From Roseivirga ehrenbergii (GTDB lineage: Bacteria > Bacteroidota > Bacteroidia > Cytophagales > Cyclobacteriaceae): a DNA stretch of 64,000 nucleotides. A program made the translations under genes and the position numbers. Positions 44,619 through 51,611 of this stretch are shown piece after piece (position 1 is the stretch's first letter; each line of letters opens with the position of its first letter). The stretch spans positions 372,001 through 436,000 of the forward strand of contig NZ_LQZQ01000045.1 of NCBI RefSeq assembly GCF_001593005.1, given 5' to 3'. The notes beneath the pieces were generated by a model that was not told the DNA's origin, did not search any database, and saw only the letters and a program-made list of their open reading frames with translations.

Positions 44619-45078
44619 GGGTTTTATCACTATACAGCTTTTCAACAAGAAAAGTGAAATCGGATTTAGTTTCTTTAAAATTATCTTTTATGAATTTTAT
44701 TTTATCTTCTTTTGATTTTAAGTTTTTAAGAATTATGTCGGCTAAAATGTACGTTTTCATTTCGTCCATTTTTGGGATGCAAAAATCAAACACATCTTGT
44801 TGTATTTTAAGTATTGATTCCTTAGTAAAAGGAATTAATTTTTCGTCAATAAATTTTTGGTCGTATTCCTTTTTGATGATTTCAGTTTTTAAATCAGCAC
44901 GTTTGTCTAGAATATTAACATAGTCGCTAACTTTGGCTAAATCAAATATCTCAATAAATGATTTCATTGAGATTATTAAATCGTTTTGCTTGTCAATTTG
45001 TTTTTTTTGTATGATAAATACAATTACATAAACTAACGTATAAACTCCAATAATCCCTAATGTTAATTCATTACTCAT
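44614..45078 (-). CDS. Hypothetical membrane-anchored protein (islet gene A)
   Basis: 154 residues starting MSNELTLGIIGVYTLVYVIVFIIQ: one N-terminal transmembrane helix, then a Lys/Asp/Ile-rich soluble domain with coiled-coil character (QIDKQNDLIISMKSFIEIF, KEYDQKFIDEKL, ILKNLKSKEDKIKFIKDNF). The frame is open to 45111, but that part is made of the attC-like repeat; the ATG at 45078 is the likely start. AT-richer than its neighbours. Family not recognised. Confidence 0.6.
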   Translation of the reverse strand: MSNELTLGIIGVYTLVYVIVFIIQKKQIDKQNDLIISMKSFIEIFDLAKVSDYVNILDKRADLKTEIIKKEYDQKFIDEKLIPFTKESILKIQQDVFDFCIPKMDEMKTYILADIILKNLKSKEDKIKFIKDNFKETKSDFTFLVEKLYSDKTH

Positions 45079-45097
45079 ATTTTGGTTTTTCAAATGT

Positions 45098-45233
45098 GGC
45101 ACAACGGTCAAGTATAAGCGTAGTGCGGGATTTCAGAGCGATTCAATGTCCGCTCACCGCAAAGTTTGTTAGGAGCAAAAATGCTCAATTTTAGCCGCTG
45201 AGCCCAAATTACGCTTATACAATGTTGTAGCCC
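45098..45233. repeat. attC-like folded repeat element, long form (~136 bp)
   Basis: The outer arms GGCACAACGGTCAAGTATAAGCGTA (45098-45122) and TACGCTTATACAATGTTGTAGCC (45210-45232, inverted) pair except for a small bulge. Inside are partly complementary GC-rich arms (GTGCGGGATTTCAGAGCG with CCGCTGAGCCC) and a small hairpin GAGCA-AAAA-TGCTC at 45173-45186. Size and folding resemble integron recombination sites, but the core GTTRRRY is not met exactly (GTTAGGA at 45168-45174). The element separates islet genes A and B and supplies the last ~19 codons of gene B. Confidence 0.6.
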
Positions 45234-45729
45234 GTTTTTCTATTTTTTCCTTAAATTCTTCTTCAACTTGTTTAATCACCAACGTCATCTTGTCTTTGTA
45301 TTTAATATCTGCAAATTCAATTTCAATGTCATTGCCGACATCTTTAATATTTTCAATTAAGACGTGTCTTGGTTTGAATTCATTTCCATCCTTGTCAAAC
45401 TCAAAAATAGTTGGAGTCAAAGATTTTTCTTTCCCTAGAAATTTCGTTTTGCCAATCAAAACAATATTCTTGTCATTTAGTATCAGGTCACAGCTGTTGA
45501 AAGAGTAGAGTGTATCGTATGGGTCTAAGTCAAGCTTTTGCTTCTTTTTAAACACGTCAAAGTTCTTGAACCAAACTTTCAAGTCAGTAATAATTTCTGA
45601 AGAATTGTCAGAGTGCTCTTGAATTATCTTTTTTGTTTTCTTTTCAAGACTTGTCATGTAAATCCAAAAGAACACTATCGGAAATGACAAAACCGATACG
45701 CTTAATATTATTTGGATGACTTGGTTCAT
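45169..45729 (-). CDS. Hypothetical membrane-anchored protein (islet gene B) with repeat-encoded C terminus
   Basis: 186 residues: one N-terminal transmembrane helix (IIQIILSVSVLSFPIVFFWIYM), a basic linker (EKKTKKI) and a soluble beta-rich domain (NSCDLILNDKNIVLIGKTKFL, IEIEFADIKYKDKMTLVIKQ). The final residues, from about ATTLYKRNLGSAAK to the stop, are encoded by the attC-like element rather than by the gene's own body. The same layout (N-terminal helix plus soluble part) occurs in gene A, suggesting related roles. Family not recognised. Confidence 0.6.
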   Translation of the reverse strand: MNQVIQIILSVSVLSFPIVFFWIYMTSLEKKTKKIIQEHSDNSSEIITDLKVWFKNFDVFKKKQKLDLDPYDTLYSFNSCDLILNDKNIVLIGKTKFLGKEKSLTPTIFEFDKDGNEFKPRHVLIENIKDVGNDIEIEFADIKYKDKMTLVIKQVEEEFKEKIEKRATTLYKRNLGSAAKIEHFCS

Positions 45730-45747
45730 TGTTCGGTTCTTTCAAAT

Positions 45748-45796
45748 GGGCTACAACGTGTCTGTATACGCAACTAGTTGCGCATATATCCCATGT
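45748..45796. repeat. attC-like element, short form
   Basis: GGGCTACAACG...GTATACGCAAC|TAGTTGCGCATATATCCC: it keeps the outer arm sequence of the long element (GCTACAAC, then GTATACGC/GCGCATAT) but lacks the internal region. The 11-bp arms at 45765-45775 and 45776-45786 pair with one mismatch and no loop. It lies immediately upstream of gene B, and the next bases, CATTTGAAAGAACC on the minus strand, recur as CATTTGAAAAACC upstream of gene A. Confidence 0.6.
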
Positions 45797-45968
45797 AATT
45801 TATCAAAACATCTTTATAACGCACTATTGATTGAGTATATAAGTTGGTGGGCTAGGGCAATTATTCGCTAAGGAGGATTGATTTGTGTGTAGCGAAAGGG
45901 TTAGTAATTTCCTTAGTACTAATGGGAATTAATGCAGCATAAAACGGGAACACCCCCAAACTTATGGA

Positions 45969-46139
45969 CTTACAACATGACTTAGTTAGACGCTTATGCT
46001 ATTAATTTATTTTCAGTGGATCAGTTTACTTTACTGTCACACTGTAAGTGTCTTTTCTGAAACACATAGCGCAACTGTTTGAAGTCTGAAATATAATGTA
46101 AGCTTCGGTGCTAAATCCTCGTTATAAACGAGGATTAGT
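45969..46139. repeat. Direct repeat DR2 (~171 bp) at the right edge of the cassette islet
   Basis: Second copy of DR1 in the same orientation. It shares CTTACAACATGACTTAGTTA, the internal CACATAGCGCA, TGAAATATAATGTAAGCTT and the terminal AATCCTCGTTATAAACGAGG hairpin. The stretch 45797-45968 between gene B's short repeat and DR2 has no recognisable gene. Confidence 0.9.
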
Positions 46140-46186
46140 CGAGTGATTAAAGGAAAGTTCCCCAAAACATCTGACTTAACCAACAC

Positions 46187-46219
46187 AAAAAAAGCCTGAC
46201 TCTCACGAATCAGGCTTTT
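46187..46219 (-). terminator. Intrinsic terminator after aconitase
   Basis: AAAAGCCTGA (46190-46199) pairs with TCAGGCTTTT (46210-46219); on the minus strand the stem is followed by a T-run, about 50 bp after the stop. Confidence 0.85.
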
Positions 46220-46267
46220 CAATATTTCTAGTGAATAATCTAATGTCTAGACTCTAGTATCTAAATA

Positions 46268-48535
46268 CTAGCCTTTTTTGCTTTCTTCTTTAATCAAGTT
46301 AAGGGCAGAACCAGCTCTAAACCAACCAATTTGAGCTTCGTTGTATGTGTGGTTAGCTGCAATAACATCTTTGCTGCCGTCTGCATGTACAAACTCAATC
46401 ATCAAGGGCTTACCAGGAGCGAAGTCAACTAAGTCTAAGAAGTTGATGGTGTCATCTTCTTGTACTTTGTCGTAGTCTGCTTCGTTAGCAAATGTCAAAC
46501 CTAGCATTCCTTGTTTTTTCAAGTTGGTTTCGTGAATTCTAGCAAATGATTTTACCAATACTGCTTTCACGCCCAAATGTCTTGGTTCCATGGCTGCATG
46601 CTCACGAGAAGATCCTTCGCCATAGTTATGGTCACCCACCACAATAGACGGAACGCCTGCCGCTTTATATTGACGAGCTGTAGCCGGTACTGGACCATAT
46701 TCGCCTGTCAATTGATTTTTTACTGAATTGGTTGATTGGTTGTATGCATTTACTGCACCAATCAAACAGTTGTCAGAAATGTTATCCAAGTGACCTCTGA
46801 ACCTCAACCATGGACCTGCCATAGAGATATGGTCAGTAGTACACTTACCAAATGCTTTAATCAAAAGCTTGGCGCCTGTAATATTCTTACCATCCCAAGG
46901 AGCAAACGGCTCAAGCAATTGTAAACGCTTAGAATCTGGCTTAACAACAACTTCTACGCTGCTGCCATTTTCGGCTGGTGCTTGGTAACCATTGTCTTCT
47001 ACCGCAAAACCTTTGGCTGGTAACTCAGAACCTACTGGCGGGTCTAATTTTACTTGCTCACCTTTTTCGTTTGTTAGGGTATCAGTTAATGGGTTAAAAC
47101 CTAAGTTACCAGAAATCGCAATGGCCGCAACCATTTCTGGAGAGGTTACAAAAGCATGGGTGTTAGGGTTACCGTCTGCTCTTTTAGAGAAGTTACGGTT
47201 AAATGAGTGAACGATAGTGTTTACTCTTGTATTGTTGCCTGCTCTTTCCCACTGACCAATACATGGTCCACAAGCGTTGGTAAAGATAGTGGCGTTTAAG
47301 TCTTCGAAAATACCTAAAAGGCCATCTCTTTCGGCAGTGTAGCGTACTTGTTCCGAACCTGGGTTAATTCCGAATTCCGATTTCGTTTTTAAGTTCTTAT
47401 CTATGGCCTGTTGGGCAATAGAAGAAGCTCTTGATAAATCTTCGTATGAAGAGTTGGTACAAGAACCAATCAATCCCCATTCTACGTCCATTGGCCAGCC
47501 GTTTTTCTCAGCTTCCTCTTTCATTTTAGAAACTGGAGTAGCTCTATCTGGCGTAAATGGTCCGTTGATGTACGGCTCAAGCTCGTCCAAGTTAATTTCG
47601 ATTACTTGGTCGAAGTATTGTTGTGGATTAGCATAAACTTCATCATCACCAGTAAGGTGTTCTTTGATTTCGTTGGCTAAATCGGCTACATCTGCTCTAT
47701 CCGTTGCTCTTAGGTAACGATCCATAGATTCGTCATAACCAAAAGTAGAAGTAGTAGCACCAATTTCGGCACCCATATTACAGATGGTTCCTTTACCCGT
47801 AGCCGACATTGATTTAGCACCTGGCCCGAAGTATTCTACAATTGCACCAGTTCCACCTTTTACAGTTAGAATACCAGCTACTTTCAAGATTACATCTTTA
47901 GGGGCTGTCCAGCCATTCAATTTTCCAGTAAGATGAACACCAATTAGTTTAGGGAATTTAAGCTCCCAAGGCATACCTGCCATTACATCTACAGCATCAG
48001 CACCACCTACACCGATGGCTACCATACCTAATCCGCCAGCGTTTACCGTGTGCGAATCGGTACCAATCATCATTCCGCCAGGGAATGCATAATTTTCTAA
48101 TACCACTTGGTGAATAATACCAGCACCTGGTTTCCAGAAACCGATACCGTATTTGTTAGAAACTGATTCTAAGAAGTTGAAAACTTCACCAGATGCAGTC
48201 AATGAATTTCTTAAATCATCTTTAGCGCCTTCTTTGGCAAGGATAAGGTGATCGCAATGAACGGTAGAAGGAACTGCTGCGGTAGGCTTTCCTGCTTGCA
48301 TAAACTGTAGCAAAGCCATTTGTGCCGTTGCATCTTGCATGGCTACGCGGTCAGGAGCAAAGTCTACATAAGACTTACCTCTTTCGAATGCCGTGTTGGC
48401 GTCTCCGTCCCAAAGGTGTGAATAAAGAATTTTTTCAGATAGGGTTAGGGGTTTCCCTACCGCTTTTCTTGCCGCTGCAATACGTGAAGGGAATTTCGCG
48501 TAAACAGCTTTAATCATGTCTATGTCAAATGCCAT
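46268..48535 (-). CDS. acn: Aconitate hydratase
   Basis: 755 residues, the mitochondrial-type aconitase size. Iron-sulfur cysteines are visible in [18 protein letters not shown] and [11 protein letters not shown]; substrate segments include [14 protein letters not shown] and the swivel-domain [17 protein letters not shown]. It interconverts citrate and isocitrate. It has its own terminator and a candidate promoter upstream, so it is probably monocistronic. Confidence 0.96.
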   Translation of the reverse strand: MAFDIDMIKAVYAKFPSRIAAARKAVGKPLTLSEKILYSHLWDGDANTAFERGKSYVDFAPDRVAMQDATAQMALLQFMQAGKPTAAVPSTVHCDHLILAKEGAKDDLRNSLTASGEVFNFLESVSNKYGIGFWKPGAGIIHQVVLENYAFPGGMMIGTDSHTVNAGGLGMVAIGVGGADAVDVMAGMPWELKFPKLIGVHLTGKLNGWTAPKDVILKVAGILTVKGGTGAIVEYFGPGAKSMSATGKGTICNMGAEIGATTSTFGYDESMDRYLRATDRADVADLANEIKEHLTGDDEVYANPQQYFDQVIEINLDELEPYINGPFTPDRATPVSKMKEEAEKNGWPMDVEWGLIGSCTNSSYEDLSRASSIAQQAIDKNLKTKSEFGINPGSEQVRYTAERDGLLGIFEDLNATIFTNACGPCIGQWERAGNNTRVNTIVHSFNRNFSKRADGNPNTHAFVTSPEMVAAIAISGNLGFNPLTDTLTNEKGEQVKLDPPVGSELPAKGFAVEDNGYQAPAENGSSVEVVVKPDSKRLQLLEPFAPWDGKNITGAKLLIKAFGKCTTDHISMAGPWLRFRGHLDNISDNCLIGAVNAYNQSTNSVKNQLTGEYGPVPATARQYKAAGVPSIVVGDHNYGEGSSREHAAMEPRHLGVKAVLVKSFARIHETNLKKQGMLGLTFANEADYDKVQEDDTINFLDLVDFAPGKPLMIEFVHADGSKDVIAANHTYNEAQIGWFRAGSALNLIKEESKKG

Positions 48536-48588
48536 AATGGAATTTTAGGGTTCTTGGGTAAATAATATATAACTCGTCAAGGGTTGAC

Positions 48589-48596
48589 AAAGTTAT
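48589..48596 (-). promoter_or_regulatory. Candidate -7 promoter element of aconitase
   Basis: TAACTTTG on the minus strand matches TAnnTTTG and lies 54-61 bp before the start codon. No clear TTTG is found 19-21 bp upstream (a TTTT is at 19 bp), so confidence is low. Confidence 0.3.
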
Positions 48597-48677
48597 CACT
48601 TTTCGTAAATAATAAAATTAACAAAGCAGACTAAAAAGCCTTAATAAGCAGTCTTTTTGAAGTTTTTCTATCAAAGT

Positions 48678-50027
48678 CTAAAAGAGCAACAGCGAAATCA
48701 GAAAGATGACCATTCCTATGAGCATGATTAAGAAAGAATAGGGGAGAATATCCTTTGCTTTTAGTTTGGTAATGCCCAATAGTGGCAAGGCCCAAAAAGG
48801 CTGAAGCATATTGGTCAGTTGATCGCCATAAGAAAGTGCCATAATGGTTTTAGGAATAGAAGCGCCAAGGTTTTGGGCAGCTTCGGTGACTATTGGCCCT
48901 TGCACCACCCATTGGCCACCACCGCTAGGAACAAATATATTTACAATGGCTGCGCTGAAGAAGGTGAAAATCGGCAATGTAGTGGCGTTTGATATTTCCA
49001 TAAAGCCCTGAGAGAATAAGGCGCCAAGGCCAGAATAGGTCATAATACCCATAATACCAGCATAAAGCGGAAATTGGATGATGATTCCAGCCGAGCCTCC
49101 AATGGCTTCTTCAATCGCAGAGAGAAATTTCGCAAAGGAACCGTGAAGCAAAACTGCTAAACCGAAAAAGAAGAAGTTGATATAGTTTAAGTCTATAAAT
49201 GACAAGCCAACCAGCGATGGGCTGACCCATATTTTACGCAAGGCAATAAAACAGATGATTCCACCTAAGACAATGGCTGCAATTTTAGAGTTATCAATTC
49301 TTTCTGCGCCTTGACTTTTTTCCCCAACATGATGTGTTTCTTTTTTAAACACCACATTAATTTCTGTATCGTGACCTCTTTTTCCTAACAGATAGAATAC
49401 TGAAGGAACGATAATAAGGAGTAGGACAAAAGTGATAATGTTAGGGGTGGCCAGCAGCGTTTGCCCAATTCCTATTTGTCCAATTTCTTGAATGAGGAAG
49501 TGATCTCTACTGGCTACGGCCAAAGGGGCCGAACCTGAAAATCCTCCATGAAAGCACATCATACCACTATAACCAGCAGCACCAAGCAATGGGTAATTCA
49601 TCTTCCACCCATGAGCTTTTGCCCTTTCTGCTACTTTTCGAGCGAAAATAGCCCCAAAAACCAAACACAATCCCCAATTGATCATGCTTACTAATATGGT
49701 GAGTAAACTAATGGTAAAAGCAGCCTTGGCCGATGTATTACAATAAATGGTAAAGCGGTCGATGATATTATTAACAAATGGGGTGAGTGCTAATGCATGT
49801 CCTAAAATAAGAATTAAGGCCATTTGCATGGTGAATTCTAACAGTTCCCAGAAGCCTATTTCCCAATAGCCTAAAATGACCATACTGTAAGTAGAGCCCG
49901 AATTTTCTGGTCGTTCAGTAAAAACTAAAGCCAGAATAAAGGTGACCAAGGTTAGAATAACTGCAATAGAAAATGGAGAGGGAAGAATTTGACGGACAAA
50001 ACGGAGGTAGAGACTGTTTCTAGACAT
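48678..50027 (-). CDS. Short-chain fatty acid transporter (AtoE family)
   Basis: 449 residues with about 11-12 hydrophobic helices. Conserved AtoE blocks are LLEFTMQMALILILGHALA, MINWGLCLVFGAIFARKVAE, GAAGYSGMMCFHGGFSGSAPLAVA and VPSGGGQWVVQGPIV. Relatives carry acetoacetate or short-chain fatty acids by proton symport. It is a single gene on the minus strand downstream of no obvious partner. Confidence 0.9.
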   Translation of the reverse strand: MSRNSLYLRFVRQILPSPFSIAVILTLVTFILALVFTERPENSGSTYSMVILGYWEIGFWELLEFTMQMALILILGHALALTPFVNNIIDRFTIYCNTSAKAAFTISLLTILVSMINWGLCLVFGAIFARKVAERAKAHGWKMNYPLLGAAGYSGMMCFHGGFSGSAPLAVASRDHFLIQEIGQIGIGQTLLATPNIITFVLLLIIVPSVFYLLGKRGHDTEINVVFKKETHHVGEKSQGAERIDNSKIAAIVLGGIICFIALRKIWVSPSLVGLSFIDLNYINFFFFGLAVLLHGSFAKFLSAIEEAIGGSAGIIIQFPLYAGIMGIMTYSGLGALFSQGFMEISNATTLPIFTFFSAAIVNIFVPSGGGQWVVQGPIVTEAAQNLGASIPKTIMALSYGDQLTNMLQPFWALPLLGITKLKAKDILPYSFLIMLIGMVIFLISLLLF

Positions 50028-50155
50028 AACTCAAAGCTAGCAAAATGATAAATGCTTTACGATTTCATAAATAGGAATTTTAAGCCTTTGGTCAATTCGT
50101 TTAAACATTTTTGCCCTTTATAAGATTTATCATGAAGTATAGTTTGAATACATAT

Positions 50156-50178
50156 ATGCATAGCGCAAAGCTATGCGT
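50156..50178 (+). promoter_or_regulatory. Inverted repeat upstream of the NtrC-type regulator
   Basis: GCATAGC-GCAAA-GCTATGC (50158-50176) forms a perfect 7-bp stem 35 bp before the chosen start codon. It could be an operator or a leader hairpin; there is no T-run. Confidence 0.4.
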
Positions 50179-50210
50179 TGGTACAAAACACACATTTTTT
50201 ATTTCGCCCA

Positions 50211-51611
50211 ATGCAGAAAAGAATTCTTGTAGTTGATGATGACCCTTCATTTAACAAAATGTTATCCGCTTTTTTAGGTCGGCATGGCTTTTTGGTAAAT
50301 TCAGTTTATACCTCAAAATCGGCCATGGAAAGTATGGGCAATGAAATGCCCGATTTAATATTGACTGATTTCAAACTTCCTGATTTAGATGGACTTGAGT
50401 TGATTGAGCTTATTAAAGCTAAAGTTCCTGAAATGGCCATTATTCTAATGACTAATTACTCTGATATTCGTACGGCAGTAAAGTCAATTCAGCTTGGGGC
50501 TTTTGAGTTTGTTACTAAGCCAGTAAACCCAGACGAACTGTTAATTACTATTGAGGCTGCTTTGAATCAGAAGGAAAAGAAAGTGGCCATAGCAAAACCT
50601 GAGAAGAAGAGAAATATAACGTCATCGGGTAAAAAATACATTATTGGCCAGTCAGAAGCTTCTAAGCAACTTTGGGAACATATTAAGCTTGTGGCGCCAA
50701 CTCAAATGAGTGTTTTGCTTTTGGGTGAAAGTGGTACAGGGAAGGAGTATGCTGCAAAAATGATTCATGAAAGCAGTAAAAGGGCTGATAAAACTTTTAT
50801 AGCAGTAGACTGTGGAGCACTTTCAAAAGAGCTCGCGGCAAGTGAATTGTTTGGTCATGTAAAAGGGGCTTTTACTGGGGCGCTTAAAGATAAAAAAGGA
50901 CAGTTTGAGCTGGCTGAAGGTGGAACTTTGTTTTTAGATGAGGTAGGAAATTTACCTTATGATGTTCAGGTACAATTGCTAAGGGCGTTGCAAGAGCGAA
51001 AAATTAAACGGGTGGGGAGCGAAACGGATATTTCTGTGGATGTTAGATTGATTTCGGCAACGAATGAAAAAATGCAGCAAGCCATTGATGAACAGCAATT
51101 TAGACTTGATCTTTTTCATAGGCTAAATGAGTTTGAACTAAAGCTAATGCCACTTAGAAAGCGTTTGGGCGATTTAGATGAATACTTGAACTTCTTTTTA
51201 GCCCAAGCCAATAGTGAGTTAGAAAAAAAGGTGAATGGGTTTTCTTCGGCTGTAATTCAGGTTTTTCAACAGTATAGTTGGCCTGGTAACTTAAGGGAAT
51301 TAAGAAATATTGTGAGACGAGCGGTGCTATTGTGTCAAACCGATCAGATAGAATTGGCTCAAATTCCAAATACTTTAATGAATGAAAATGAGGTTTTGGA
51401 AGAAAAAAAACACGAAAAACCGATAGCCACCAAACCCGAAAGCGGAGGTTTGTTACACAATTTGAAAGCTATGCAAGAACTTCAAGAGAAGGAAACGATC
51501 GAGAAGGTACTGCTAGAAACAAAGTATAATAAATCTAAAGCCGCAGAACTGTTAAATATCGATCGATCAACGCTTTATAACAAAATTGCTAAGTATAGCA
51601 TTGAGATTTAA
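50211..51611 (+). CDS. Sigma-54-dependent response regulator (NtrC family)
   Basis: 466 residues from the ATG at 50211 (MQKRILVVDDDPSF); the frame opens 33 bp earlier, which only adds non-conserved residues. REC domain 1-120 with phospho-acceptor Asp53 (LILTDFKLPD). AAA+ domain about 145-375 with Walker A GESGTGKEYAAK, the sigma-54-contacting GAFTGA loop (VKGAFTGALKD) and Walker B GGTLFLDEV. C-terminal Fis-type helix-turn-helix (KSKAAELLNIDRSTLYNKI). Its 3' end overlaps the convergent hybrid kinase gene by 23 bp; the two are a likely cognate pair. Confidence 0.95.
   Translation: MQKRILVVDDDPSFNKMLSAFLGRHGFLVNSVYTSKSAMESMGNEMPDLILTDFKLPDLDGLELIELIKAKVPEMAIILMTNYSDIRTAVKSIQLGAFEFVTKPVNPDELLITIEAALNQKEKKVAIAKPEKKRNITSSGKKYIIGQSEASKQLWEHIKLVAPTQMSVLLLGESGTGKEYAAKMIHESSKRADKTFIAVDCGALSKELAASELFGHVKGAFTGALKDKKGQFELAEGGTLFLDEVGNLPYDVQVQLLRALQERKIKRVGSETDISVDVRLISATNEKMQQAIDEQQFRLDLFHRLNEFELKLMPLRKRLGDLDEYLNFFLAQANSELEKKVNGFSSAVIQVFQQYSWPGNLRELRNIVRRAVLLCQTDQIELAQIPNTLMNENEVLEEKKHEKPIATKPESGGLLHNLKAMQELQEKETIEKVLLETKYNKSKAAELLNIDRSTLYNKIAKYSIEI

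Noticed and set aside
45797-45968. Open minus-strand stretch between the short attC-like element and DR2
   Set aside because: Too short, no start with a plausible leader, and no recognisable protein features.
44447-46139. Classical integron
   Set aside because: No integrase in the window and the GTTRRRY core is not matched exactly; only the folded-site resemblance is kept as a hypothesis.
44447-46139. Composite transposon with DR1/DR2 as insertion sequences
   Set aside because: The repeats are too short and contain no transposase; no target-site duplication could be recognised.
46037-46222. Minus-strand ORF of 61 codons over DR2 and the aconitase terminator
   Set aside because: It consists mostly of repeat and terminator sequence, and the corresponding DR1 frame is not conserved.
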